Made by a program: the position numbers and the translations under genes
Source of the DNA: Planctomycetota bacterium
GTDB taxonomy: Bacteria > Planctomycetota > PUPC01 > DSUN01
Assembly (NCBI GenBank): GCA_035384565.1
Contig: DAOOIT010000020.1
Coordinates: forward strand, 27,688 to 91,687
Direction of reading: 5' to 3'
DNA length: 64,000 bases
The notes under the pieces: generated by a model
The model's input: the letters and a program-made list of their open reading frames with translations, nothing else
Told to the model about the DNA's origin: nothing
Database searches by the model: none
Shown here: positions 35,557-43,701 of the stretch, piece after piece
How the letters are laid out: each line of letters opens with the position of its first letter
Position numbering within the stretch: the first letter of the stretch is position 1

Positions 35557-35745
35557 GGACGAGGGAGGCCGCAGCGGTAGCCTCCCTCCCGAAGGTTCCA
35601 ATGCGCTCGGGAGTGTAAGCCCCCCAGCGCTCGCCCCTCCTGTTACCCTCCCGAAGGCAGTGGAACCTTCGGGACGGAGGTCTCTCGAATTGCACCAGAG
35701 CATCGCCGCCGATGCCGCCATCCCTGGCGCCACCGCGGTGGCCAC

Positions 35746-36015
35746 CTACCGCGCCGGCCCGCCGGGGGGCGGCCCCGCGCCCCGCTTCTCCTGCCACTTG
35801 CGGCGCAGGGTGGAATGCAGCCTCTCGCGGAACAGGATAGGAATCTCCACCACACCCTCATCCTTATACAGGCGGATCGTGTTCCGTATCGTGTCCACCA
35901 CCACCTTGCACGGGTCGCAGTCCCTGAGGTGCTCCTCGAATGCCGAGCAGAACGAGGGGTCCACGTCGCCATCCACGTAGTCATTGAGCATCTTGAGCAG
36001 GTCTTTGCAGGTCAT
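35746..36015 (-). CDS. Zinc-finger anti-sigma factor
   Basis: Predicted ZAS-type anti-sigma factor of 89 aa from ATG 36015, which overlaps the sigma gene stop by 4 nt (ATGA). It begins MTCKDLLKMLNDYVDGDVD, followed by the motif HLRDCDPC, giving the H-x3-C-x2-C zinc site of zf-HC2 proteins. No membrane helix follows, so it would be a soluble, possibly redox- or zinc-sensitive regulator. The C-terminal tail is Lys/Gly/Pro-rich. Confidence 0.85.
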   Translation of the reverse strand: MTCKDLLKMLNDYVDGDVDPSFCSAFEEHLRDCDPCKVVVDTIRNTIRLYKDEGVVEIPILFRERLHSTLRRKWQEKRGAGPPPGGPAR

Positions 36016-36719
36016 CGCGTTCGCCCCCTCGCAGGGTTCTCGTAGAGTCGGAGGAGTTCCTCCGCCGCCGTCGCATGGTCGGTGCCGCTGTGGTCGGGCG
36101 CCAGGCGGCGGGCTGGGTCGCCGAAGGCTTGCGTGAGGGCCTCGCGAAGCGCCAGCCGTGCCCGGAGCAGGCGCACCTTCACGTTGGCCTCGCTGATGCC
36201 CAGGGCCTCCGCGGCTTCGCGGACGCTCAGCCCCTCGACATCCCGCAGCACGAAGACCAGCCGGTGCCTCTCGGGCAGGGCCTCGATGGCCTCGTCGAGA
36301 ATGCGCTTGAGGTCGCGCTGCGCCACCAGCTTCGCGGGGTCGCCACGCCACTCGGCGATGTAGTCGGGGTGGCGGATCTCGCCCGTCTCCGTCTCGCGCC
36401 CGCCGTCCAGCGGCACCGTGGAGAGCCCCTTGCGCTTGCGCAGCGCCTTGAGCGCCGTGTTCACCGCCACGCGGGTGATCCAGGTCGCAAACGCCGCCTC
36501 CTCGCGGAAACCCTCCAGGTGCTCGAGGGCGTTCAGGAACACCGTCTGCGTCGCGTCCTCGGCGTCCTGCCGCTGCCGCAGGATGTTCATCGCAATCGAG
36601 TACACCCGCCCCTCGTGCCGGCTCACGAGCTCCTCGAACGCCGCGAAATCGCCCCCCTTCGCCCGCGCGACGAGCGCGGCGTCGTCAGCCACCGCAGGGG
36701 CGTGCGTGTCTTGGCTCAT
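36012..36719 (-). CDS. ECF RNA polymerase sigma factor
   Basis: Sigma-70-family ECF factor of 235 aa. Region 2 includes FEELVSRHEGRVYSIAMNIL and DAEDATQTVFLNALEHL. Region 4 includes ALPERHRLVFVLRDVEGLSV and REAAEALGISEANVKVRLLRAR. A C-terminal tail of about 40 residues follows. ATG 36719 overlaps the upstream lipoprotein stop by 4 nt and its stop overlaps the anti-sigma start by 4 nt, so all three are translationally coupled. Confidence 0.93.
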   Translation of the reverse strand: MSQDTHAPAVADDAALVARAKGGDFAAFEELVSRHEGRVYSIAMNILRQRQDAEDATQTVFLNALEHLEGFREEAAFATWITRVAVNTALKALRKRKGLSTVPLDGGRETETGEIRHPDYIAEWRGDPAKLVAQRDLKRILDEAIEALPERHRLVFVLRDVEGLSVREAAEALGISEANVKVRLLRARLALREALTQAFGDPARRLAPDHSGTDHATAAEELLRLYENPARGRTR

Positions 36720-39211
36720 GGCGCCAGCGTCACCTCGCCGAACCGGTCGGGCTCATGCACGTTGGACTCAGGACTCCACACGTAGACCTGCCGCCCGCCC
36801 TTGACCGAGATGACGCGGACGACGTTGAACCGGAGGACGTCGCCCGGCTTCGCGCCGCCGGGGACGAGCATGGCCAGGGGGAACGCCAGGCGCGTGGTCC
36901 AGCGATCGGGGGCCGTGGTGTCGCTCTTGACCACCACGCCGCTGTCCCACTTGCCCGCGTCCTCGCCGTGGACCAGGGCCTCGAAGGCGCCCGTCGGGCC
37001 GACGCCAAGCTGCCGGTACGGCCGCTTGGGCTTTCGGGCGACGAAGATCTCCCAGTCGTCGCCCGCCCACACCACGCCGTCGGCCACGAGCGTCCTGGGG
37101 TCAATCGCCTCTTCGAGCTGCACGTAGAGGTGCGAGCCGTCGTGGGCGAGGCGGCCTTCGAGCTTGCGGTCGGCGGCTCCGCCCTCGCGCTTGGTGAAGC
37201 CCGTGAGCACAGCGGCCTGGGCCCAGTCTATCTTCGAGGCGTCGCCCGCGGCATCGGGCACGCGCGGCACCGAGGCCCGGCCCACCTCGGCCCGGGCCCG
37301 CGCGAGGAACTTCTCCCGCCCCTGAACCATGTAGTCCCACACCTCCCTCTCGAAGAGGGCGACGCGCTGCTGCTCGGCCTCGGTGGCCGCGGCCTGTTTC
37401 GCGGCGCTCATCAACGCGGCGAAGCGCGCCATGCGCTCCTCGGTGCCCAGGTATTCCCAGGCGGCCTGCTTCGTCTGGTGCCCGAAGAAGCCGGCGGGGT
37501 AATTGGCCGGGTTCGAGTACGTCTCCTCGATGGCCAGATAGAGCTGCTTCATCGGGCCTGCGGCGGCGCCGTAGTAGCCCCGGAAGTAATCCTCGAGCAA
37601 CGCGTCCACGTTCTGCGTCGGGTCGTCGAGCAGCTTGCAGGTGACGTAGTTCTCGACGTCCTGCCCCCAGCCGTTGAAGAAGGCGCCCCGCACGCCGTAG
37701 CGGTGGTAGAGCTTGAACCAGCGGCCGATGCCGTGGGCGAAGAAGCCCGGGAAGCAGTGCCACTGGCCGTTCGTCGCCACCTCCTGGGGGAAGCAGTAGT
37801 AGAGCCACAGGTAGATCGGGCGGTTCCTCTCCCTCGTGGCCCAGGCCTTGAGGATCTCGAGGTCGTTGTCCTGAATGGCCGTGTCGTGGATGTTGCGGAT
37901 GTGCAGGCAGAGCTGGACCGCGATGTTGGGCTCCAGCCGCAGCCAGCGCGGGTAGCAGGCGTATTGGGCATAGGCCAGGGTGGCGAGGAACTTGTCGGGG
38001 TACGACGCCCGGATGGCCCTGGCCACCTTGTTGGCGAAGCCGAAGATGTACTCGCTCGCGTAGCCGTTCGAGAAGAAGCGGTTCTTCGCCGCCTCGTTCA
38101 GCTCGGCCTGGCAGACGTCGCACTTGCACCAGCTTCCGTTGTCCATGGGCACCAGGGCGAAGAAGTCGCCGAAGGCCACGGCGTCGGCCTTCTTGCCCTT
38201 GCCGCCGAAGTAGTCGCAGGCGTCCTGGATCACCTGCTCGATGAAGGCATCGTTCGTGTAGCACATCTGGGGCGGCCGGCCCTCGTAGCCCTTGGCGAAG
38301 AACTCGGGCCTCCGCTCGACGAAGAGCTCGGCCTGCTTGGGGTCCGCCGCCTTCTCCCAGAAGCGCGTGTAGTAGCCGTAGAACGAATGGTTGGCCTGGT
38401 ACTTCTGGCCGCCGAGCCGCATGCGGTGCAGGAAGAGCCGATTCATGCTGCGCTTGGCGTGGATGTACTCCCAGCGGTTGGGAAACCGCTTGCGCAGCTC
38501 GGGGTAGCCGAGCTGGTCAATCTCGTCGAGCTGAGGCGCCGTGTCGGGCCACAGGCTGCTGACCCTGTTGTAGACCTCGCTCATGCCCATCGGCCAGCCG
38601 ATGTCGCGGTAGGCGAAGGCGGGGGCGCGCCGCACGTCGCGGCCGAAGACCGCCAGCGTGGCGGTGCGAGGCGCCACCGTGCCGAACTCCGTGGGCGAGT
38701 ACCAGCGCACGCCGCAGAAGCGCTCGAGGAAGTCGTAGACCGCGTAGAGCGTGCCCTGCTCGTCGAAGAGGTCGGGCCAGGTCTGGAAGCGGAACGGGTC
38801 CGCCTCGTCGTAGGTCACGGGGCCGCGTTCCTGCTTGTCGCGCCCCATCAGCACGAGCGTGCGCGGCAGGAAGCGGATCACGTATTCCTGCGCCCCCAGC
38901 CTCTCGCCCGTGAGGCCGAGGGCCGCCGTGGCGGCGCTCTCGCCGACCAGAATGCGATCGAGCCCAGGCTCGACCTGCGCGTCGTCCGTGACGATGGGCG
39001 GGACGGCGTCCGTGATTCGGTGGACGTGCCGCTGGAGTTCCATCGCGGCCAGTTTGGCCACCTTGGTGGCGTCCCTGGCGATCACGATCGCCGCGTTGGC
39101 CTGGCCGTTCACGGCCACCAGCACCACGTGTCGCCCTCGCCCGCCCAGGCCCGCGCAGCCCGCAAGGGCGAGCAGGCCGCACAATGCGATGCAGAACCAC
39201 CCTCGGCTCAT
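36716..39211 (-). CDS. DUF4838 lipoprotein with C-terminal CBM9-like domain
   Basis: Predicted outer-membrane or surface lipoprotein of 831 aa from ATG 39211; the lipobox LLALAGC ends the signal peptide. Residues of about 30-200 are a GH20b-like domain (AIVIARDATKVAKLAAMELQRHV). DUF4838 follows (GTLYAVYDFLERFCGVRWYSPTEFGTV, then FFALVPMDNGSWCKCDVC with its Cys pair). Residues of about 660-830 resemble a CBM9 sugar-binding domain (LYVQLEEAIDP ... GDDWEIFVARKP). A carbohydrate role is inferred; no catalytic residues were assigned. First gene of the coupled sigma/anti-sigma operon. Confidence 0.85.
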   Translation of the reverse strand: MSRGWFCIALCGLLALAGCAGLGGRGRHVVLVAVNGQANAAIVIARDATKVAKLAAMELQRHVHRITDAVPPIVTDDAQVEPGLDRILVGESAATAALGLTGERLGAQEYVIRFLPRTLVLMGRDKQERGPVTYDEADPFRFQTWPDLFDEQGTLYAVYDFLERFCGVRWYSPTEFGTVAPRTATLAVFGRDVRRAPAFAYRDIGWPMGMSEVYNRVSSLWPDTAPQLDEIDQLGYPELRKRFPNRWEYIHAKRSMNRLFLHRMRLGGQKYQANHSFYGYYTRFWEKAADPKQAELFVERRPEFFAKGYEGRPPQMCYTNDAFIEQVIQDACDYFGGKGKKADAVAFGDFFALVPMDNGSWCKCDVCQAELNEAAKNRFFSNGYASEYIFGFANKVARAIRASYPDKFLATLAYAQYACYPRWLRLEPNIAVQLCLHIRNIHDTAIQDNDLEILKAWATRERNRPIYLWLYYCFPQEVATNGQWHCFPGFFAHGIGRWFKLYHRYGVRGAFFNGWGQDVENYVTCKLLDDPTQNVDALLEDYFRGYYGAAAGPMKQLYLAIEETYSNPANYPAGFFGHQTKQAAWEYLGTEERMARFAALMSAAKQAAATEAEQQRVALFEREVWDYMVQGREKFLARARAEVGRASVPRVPDAAGDASKIDWAQAAVLTGFTKREGGAADRKLEGRLAHDGSHLYVQLEEAIDPRTLVADGVVWAGDDWEIFVARKPKRPYRQLGVGPTGAFEALVHGEDAGKWDSGVVVKSDTTAPDRWTTRLAFPLAMLVPGGAKPGDVLRFNVVRVISVKGGRQVYVWSPESNVHEPDRFGEVTLAP

Positions 39212-39285
39212 CGTGTGCTCCGATTCCCGCTGTGGCAGACCGCTCCCGTGCGACGCCGGCACTCCATCCGGCCGCGCTCGATTAC

Positions 39286-39313
39286 ATCATAGCCTGCCCG
39301 AGATCAATGTCAA
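39286..39313 (-). promoter_or_regulatory. Predicted promoter of the DUF4838-sigma-anti-sigma operon
   Basis: Minus strand: consensus -35 TTGACA (39308-39313), 16-bp spacer, -10 TATGAT (39286-39291), about 75 nt before ATG 39211. It looks housekeeping rather than ECF-type. Confidence 0.6.
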
Positions 39314-39338
39314 TCCGCCGCCGAATGCCGCCGCAGGC

Positions 39339-40445
39339 CTACCGCCGCCGAGGAGTCCACTCCGGGTCAACCAGCAGCCGCGTGCCGGCGATGTCGCGCC
39401 AGTCGTACAGCTTGAAGTTCTGGTTCCCGCCCCGATTGCTGCCGTCCTGCGCGATGAGGAAGCCGGCGGGGAACTGCTCCGACGTGGGGCGATTGGTCAC
39501 GGCGATGCCGTCGGTGTCGCTCACATCGTCAATCCGCCCCTCCTTCGGGTCAATGGTGAGCACATAGCGGTTGTCGCCCTCGCGCGTGTAGACGAGGAAG
39601 GTGTTGCTCCCCTGGCTGGAGGCGATGAGATAGCCCTTGCCGCCCGCAGCGCCGTAGAGCGTCAGGCCCTCGATGTCGGCGGCGAGGCCGTGCTCACCGA
39701 CCTTGGCGATGCAGACGCCGCGCGTGCCGCCCTCCGGCTCGGCGGCGAACCTCCAGATGCCCACATTCTCCTCGCCCACGTAGAGGAAGCCCAGTTCGTC
39801 GTCGGCCACACAGCCCTCGGCGATGGACGACAGCTTCATCTCGCGGACCGTGGCGGCCTTGACCGTGCCGTCCCCCGCGTCCTGAAGCTCGTGCTGCTCG
39901 ATGCGGCCCGACGCGTCCACGACGAAGAAGAACGCCTTGCCGGTTTTCGCGCTGCGGTAGGTGCAGAGGCCGTAGGGCGTTCCGCCGCCGAACACGGGCA
40001 GCGTGCCGCCGGCCGTGGCGTCGGCCAGCGCGCAGGTCTCGGCGTCTATCCGCCACACCTTCACGCCGGGGGACTTCGATGCCCGCGTGGAGGCCACGGC
40101 CAGGTCCACCACGCGGCCGCCGAGTGGGAAGCCGTAGAGCACATCCACATTGTTCGGACGGCAGCCGTCCGACACCCGTTGGCGTTCCTTGCCGTCCATT
40201 CCATAGACGTGCAGGGCGCCCTGCTTATCGGTGCCCAGGATCAGGCTCCTGGCGGGCTCGGTCGGGTGGAGCCAGATGGCCGGGTCGTCGGCCGCATCGC
40301 CCTTGTGGGGCATCGGGTCCGTCGCCAGCTTCGCCTCGGGCCGGACAATGTCCGCCTCACCGGCCAGACCCGGCCGCGAAGCTACGCCGAGGCCGACCCA
40401 CACAGCCAAGATGACCGATGCGAGAGGAATGCCGGTTGCTCGCAT
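39339..40445 (-). CDS. Secreted beta-propeller phytase
   Basis: Predicted Ca2+-dependent phytase releasing phosphate from inositol hexakisphosphate. The protein is 368 aa with a signal peptide (MRATGIPLASVILAVWVGLGVASRPGLAG). DAADDPAIWLHPTEPARS, GTDKQGALHVYGMDGKE, RPNNVDV and AEGCVADDELGFLYVGEENVGIW are hallmark propeller motifs with the calcium-binding acidic residues. It lies 33 nt downstream of the fucosidase gene and is probably co-transcribed. Confidence 0.9.
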   Translation of the reverse strand: MRATGIPLASVILAVWVGLGVASRPGLAGEADIVRPEAKLATDPMPHKGDAADDPAIWLHPTEPARSLILGTDKQGALHVYGMDGKERQRVSDGCRPNNVDVLYGFPLGGRVVDLAVASTRASKSPGVKVWRIDAETCALADATAGGTLPVFGGGTPYGLCTYRSAKTGKAFFFVVDASGRIEQHELQDAGDGTVKAATVREMKLSSIAEGCVADDELGFLYVGEENVGIWRFAAEPEGGTRGVCIAKVGEHGLAADIEGLTLYGAAGGKGYLIASSQGSNTFLVYTREGDNRYVLTIDPKEGRIDDVSDTDGIAVTNRPTSEQFPAGFLIAQDGSNRGGNQNFKLYDWRDIAGTRLLVDPEWTPRRR

Positions 40446-40478
40446 GCTGACAGACTCCTCCAGCGGGATTCGCCGCCC

Positions 40479-41762
40479 TCAAGAGTGCTGATGCTTGAGG
40501 TCCGTGGAGTTGTGGAGTTCGACCGCGCGCAGGGCGGCCGGGCGGTCGGATTCGGTGATCTCGATGAGGACCTTGCGGGCGGCGACCAGCGGGAAGCGGA
40601 CGATGGCCTTGTGGCCGATGTTGCGGCCCTCGTGCAGGGTGGTCGGCTTGCCGCCGTGGCTCGACTGGAAACGCACGGCGAAACGACGCACCGCTTCGCC
40701 CTGAGCCAGGTCCTCCTGAACCACAACGTGGTCCACGTAGAAGGGCTCCTTGGCGGAGTACTCCCAGCCCGTGGCGGTGACGGCGCCGTCGGCGAGGGCG
40801 GCGATCGGGCGCCCGAAGCGGCGGCGGAGCTCGGCGCCAAACTCCAGCAGGCGGGCGCGGTCGGCGTCGGGCAGCAGGCCGCGGCGGTCGGGGCCGATGT
40901 TGATGAGGAGATTCGCTCCGCGGCCGACGGAGAGGTAGTAGAGGCCCATCAGCTCCTCGAGCGGCTTGACGGTGTGCTCGTCGGACTCCTCGTAGAACCA
41001 GTTGCTCCAGCGCATCATGCAGTCGCACTCGGCGGGCAGCCAGAGGGGCCGCGACGCCTTCGCCGCGTCTGCGATCATCACGGGCACCTGGCGCGCGTCC
41101 ACGGTGTTCCAGTTGGGCAGGTCGGCCACGCCGCTCTCGTTGCCCACCCAGCGGAAATCGGGGTCGCCCATGTTGAAGATGAGGAGGTTCGGCTGCATGC
41201 GCCGGATCTCGCGCACGATCCGCGGCCAGTCGTAGGTGTGGCCTTCGGAGCCACAGCCGTCGAACCACAGGATGTCAATCGTCCCGTAGCCCGTGAGCAG
41301 CTCGCTGATCTGGTTCAGGAAGTGCTCGTCGTAGGCCGCGGCGTCCTTGAACTTCGGGTTGCCCCATTCCGCGGGCGAGTAGTAGTAGCCGATCCTCAGC
41401 CCGTGGCGGCGGCAGGCGTCCGTGAACTCGCGCACCACGTCTCCCCTCCCCTCCTTCCAGGGCGTCTGGCCCACACTGTAGCTGGAGAACCGCGACGGCC
41501 AGTTGGCGAAGCCATCGTGATGCTTGCACACGAGCACGGCGTACCGCATGCCCGCGCGTTTGGCCGAGGCGATCCAGTGGTCGCAGTTGAGCCCGGCGGG
41601 GCGGAACGCCTCGGGCGGCATGGGCCTGCCGTCCCAGTCGCGATGGCCCTCATAAAACGTCCGGATGCCGAAGTGGAAGAAGATGCCCATCTCCCAGTCC
41701 TGGAACTCGAGTTGGCGGGGAGATGGGAGCGCGGAGGACAGATGCAGAGGGCCAGCGCACAT
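40479..41762 (-). CDS. Alpha-L-fucosidase, GH29
   Basis: Retaining fucosidase of 427 aa. FQDWEMGIFFHFGI, YAVLVCKHHDGFANWPS and the nucleophile region DILWFDG (Asp) are the GH29 signatures; NLLINIGPDRRG is also conserved. ATG 41762 has a good ribosome-binding site (AGGAAGACGGGA) but places the catalytic domain right at the N terminus. ATG 41816 adds 18 residues without a clear signal peptide, so export is uncertain. A C-terminal beta domain occupies about 330-427. Confidence 0.9.
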   Translation of the reverse strand: MCAGPLHLSSALPSPRQLEFQDWEMGIFFHFGIRTFYEGHRDWDGRPMPPEAFRPAGLNCDHWIASAKRAGMRYAVLVCKHHDGFANWPSRFSSYSVGQTPWKEGRGDVVREFTDACRRHGLRIGYYYSPAEWGNPKFKDAAAYDEHFLNQISELLTGYGTIDILWFDGCGSEGHTYDWPRIVREIRRMQPNLLIFNMGDPDFRWVGNESGVADLPNWNTVDARQVPVMIADAAKASRPLWLPAECDCMMRWSNWFYEESDEHTVKPLEELMGLYYLSVGRGANLLINIGPDRRGLLPDADRARLLEFGAELRRRFGRPIAALADGAVTATGWEYSAKEPFYVDHVVVQEDLAQGEAVRRFAVRFQSSHGGKPTTLHEGRNIGHKAIVRFPLVAARKVLIEITESDRPAALRAVELHNSTDLKHQHS

Positions 41763-41871
41763 TCCCGTCTTCCTAACAGAGGCCGCGGCAGAGAGAGCTC
41801 CCCAAGCCGCGGCCATGCTCGGCGACTGACTACTCCGGCCGCGAAACCGCTTGCATCCTTCCGTGTAGCGA

Positions 41872-41965
41872 CAAGCGTCTCGCTTGTCGAAAACCACCGC
41901 AAGCGGGACGCTTGCGGCTACGCCTGCCACCGCAAGCGGGGCGCGTGCGGCTACGCGCAAGGCCG
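41872..41965. repeat. R4 33-bp tandem hairpin repeat
   Basis: CACCGCAAGCGGG starts at 41895 and again at 41928, 33 bp apart. Each is followed by (AC/GC)GC(T/G)TGCGGCTACGC, so each unit can fold on itself (AAGCG pairs with CGCTT). A related GACAAGCGTCTCGCTTGTC palindrome lies just before, at about 41870-41888. It is upstream of the fucosidase gene. Confidence 0.5.
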
Positions 41966-42017
41966 TGGCCGACGCCGCGTGCTTCCCGCCACGGCAGACT
42001 GATTCGCGGCCCGAGTA

Positions 42018-42050
42018 GGAATCCTATCGAATCGGACGCTGAGAGGCAAG
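42018..42050 (-). promoter_or_regulatory. Possible promoter for the fucosidase-phytase operon
   Basis: Minus strand: -35 TTGCCT (42045-42050), 17-bp spacer, -10 TAGGAT. It is about 260 nt upstream of ATG 41762, with R4 hairpins in between, and the R2 element abuts its -35. Confidence 0.35.
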
Positions 42051-42317
42051 CGGGGTTTGGGTGTGGGCCGGAATTGTAGGCAGGGTGGTTCTCTCTGGAG
42101 CCTGAAGGGCTCGCATGGGATAGCCCAGGGCAACGCCCTGGGTTCAGCGGGCTCCACGGGTCCACCCCTGAAGGGGCGAGATAGAAGCTCTCGATTCCGC
42201 CCTTTCAGGGCTGCCACGGGGCGGTCTGGTTCCCAGGGCGTTGCCCTGGGCTATCCCATTTCGCTCCTTCGGAGCTCCCGCAGCCACCTGCAACTCCGGC
42301 CCACACCGGCGGGGTTT
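42050..42317. repeat. R2 palindromic element, copy 1, with 9-bp flanking direct repeats
   Basis: An element of about 245 bp whose ends are imperfect inverted repeats (GTGTGGGCCGGAATTG at 42061, against the reverse complement of CAACTCCGGCCCACACC at the right end). Two internal 28-bp arms, 42115-42142 and 42232-42259, are perfectly complementary. GCGGGGTTT flanks it at 42050-42058 and 42309-42317. No reading frame in it looks like a gene. A near-identical copy is at 56475-56747 (about nine differences). Confidence 0.8.
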
Positions 42318-42324
42318 CGCCTGT

Positions 42325-42353
42325 TTGACTTTTCCCGGAGTCGCCTCTATACT
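42325..42353 (+). promoter_or_regulatory. Predicted hom operon promoter
   Basis: -35 TTGACT (42325-42330), 17-bp spacer, -10 TATACT (42348-42353), about 40 nt before GTG 42394. The R2 element ends just upstream. Confidence 0.65.
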
Positions 42354-42393
42354 CAAAGGATATGCGTTTTTCGGCGAAGGAGCGAAGCAGACC

Positions 42394-43701
42394 GTGGATA
42401 CCAAGACGTGTTATGTTGGCCTCGTCGGCTTTGGCACCGTGGGCGCCGGGGTGGCCAAGATCCTCCTCAACGACGCGGCCAAGCTGCGGGCCAAGACCGG
42501 CATCCAGATCGTCCTCAAGCGCATCTGCGACATTGACCTCACGAGCGACCGCGGCGTGCGCGTGCCGGACGGCGTGCTGACGGCCGACCTCGGTTCGATT
42601 CTCAACGACCCCGACATCGAGGTCGTGATCGAACTGGTCGGCGGCACCACGGTGGCCAAGGAGATCACCCTCCGCGCCCTCGCCGCCGGCAAGCGGGTGG
42701 TCACCGCCAACAAGGCGCTCCTCGCCGAGCACGGGCGCGAGCTGTTCCGTGCCGCGCGCGAACGCGGGGTCTCGATCTCCTTCGAGGCCAGCGTGGGCGG
42801 CGGCATCCCCGTCATCGCCGCGTTGCGCGACGGGCTGATCGCCAACGATATCGAGTCGATCATCGGCATCGTTAACGGCACGTGCAACTACATCCTCACC
42901 CGCATGAGCCTGGCGGGCGCCACCTACGAGCAGGCCCTGGCCGAGGCCCAGAGCCACGGCTATGCCGAGAAGGACCCGCGCCTCGACGTCGAGGGGATCG
43001 ACTCCGCCCACAAGCTGGCCATCCTGGCCGCCCTCGGCTTCGCCGCCGACTTCCACTACCACGAGATCCACGTCGAGGGCATCACCCGCCTCGAGCCGAT
43101 TGACATCGCCTACGCTGCCGAATTCGGCTACGCCCTCAAGCTGCTGGCCATCGGCAAGCGCGTCAATGGGGAGCTGGAGCTGCGCGTCCACCCCACGCTG
43201 CTGCCGGTCGAGCACCCGCTGGCCGCGGTGCACGACGTCTTCAACGGCATCTTCGTGCGCGGCAACGCCGTGGGCGACACGATGTTCTACGGCCGCGGCG
43301 CCGGCCAGATGCCCACGGCCAGCGCCATTGTGTCGGATATCGTGGACATTCTCCTCGGCAAGGCCAAGCACACGTTCGAGCGCTTGCGCCTCTTCCCCGG
43401 CCGCAGCGGCAGCCTGCGCGTCCGCTCCATCGAGGAGAGCGTGTCGCGCTACTACCTCCGCTTCGCCGCGGTGGACCGTCCCGGCGTGCTGGCCAAGATT
43501 GCCGGCGAATTCGGCCGGCACGACATCAGCATCGCCTCGCTGCTCCAGAAGGAGCGCCATGCCACCCAGGCCGTGCCCCTCATCATCATGACCCATCAGG
43601 CCCGCGAGGCCAACCTGCGCCGCGCGCTGGCCGCCATCGAGCCGCAGGGCATTGTCGAGGGCAACCCGGTCGTCATCCGGGTCGAAGGTGAACATGGATG
43701 A
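42394..43701 (+). CDS. hom: Homoserine dehydrogenase with C-terminal ACT domain
   Basis: Reduces aspartate semialdehyde to homoserine for threonine and methionine. The protein is 435 aa from GTG 42394, preceded by AAGGAG. VGLVGFGTVGAGVAKIL is the NAD(P) fold. EASVGGGIPVIAALRDGL, IIGIVNGTCNYILTRM and GYAEKDPRLDVEGIDSAHKLAIL are the catalytic-domain motifs, with the key Lys in DSAHK. The last 80 residues (YYLRFAAVDRPGVLAKIAGEF) form an ACT domain, implying amino-acid feedback control. It overlaps the following gene by 8 nt. Confidence 0.95.
   Translation: MDTKTCYVGLVGFGTVGAGVAKILLNDAAKLRAKTGIQIVLKRICDIDLTSDRGVRVPDGVLTADLGSILNDPDIEVVIELVGGTTVAKEITLRALAAGKRVVTANKALLAEHGRELFRAARERGVSISFEASVGGGIPVIAALRDGLIANDIESIIGIVNGTCNYILTRMSLAGATYEQALAEAQSHGYAEKDPRLDVEGIDSAHKLAILAALGFAADFHYHEIHVEGITRLEPIDIAYAAEFGYALKLLAIGKRVNGELELRVHPTLLPVEHPLAAVHDVFNGIFVRGNAVGDTMFYGRGAGQMPTASAIVSDIVDILLGKAKHTFERLRLFPGRSGSLRVRSIEESVSRYYLRFAAVDRPGVLAKIAGEFGRHDISIASLLQKERHATQAVPLIIMTHQAREANLRRALAAIEPQGIVEGNPVVIRVEGEHG

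Larger units (their letters stand above)
35038..35745. repeat. Intergenic region with R1 and R3 repeats
   Basis: Without a gene I can support. It holds an R1 hairpin at 35345-35386 and an R3 palindrome at 35438-35470. A GC-rich tail with GAGCGTAGGGACGAG occurs twice (near 35524-35565), followed by fragments of further hairpins (GGAACCTTCGGGA near 35661). Short reading frames here are repeat shadows. Confidence 0.55.

Noticed and set aside
36755..42002. Two very long plus-strand frames (36755-39292 and 38835-42002)
   Set aside because: Both lie opposite the well supported DUF4838, phytase and fucosidase genes and have no domain signal, so they are codon-composition artefacts.
42241..42393. 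51-codon N-terminal extension of hom
   Set aside because: It would start inside the R2 element and upstream of the predicted promoter; GTG 42394 has a ribosome-binding site and matches the family start.
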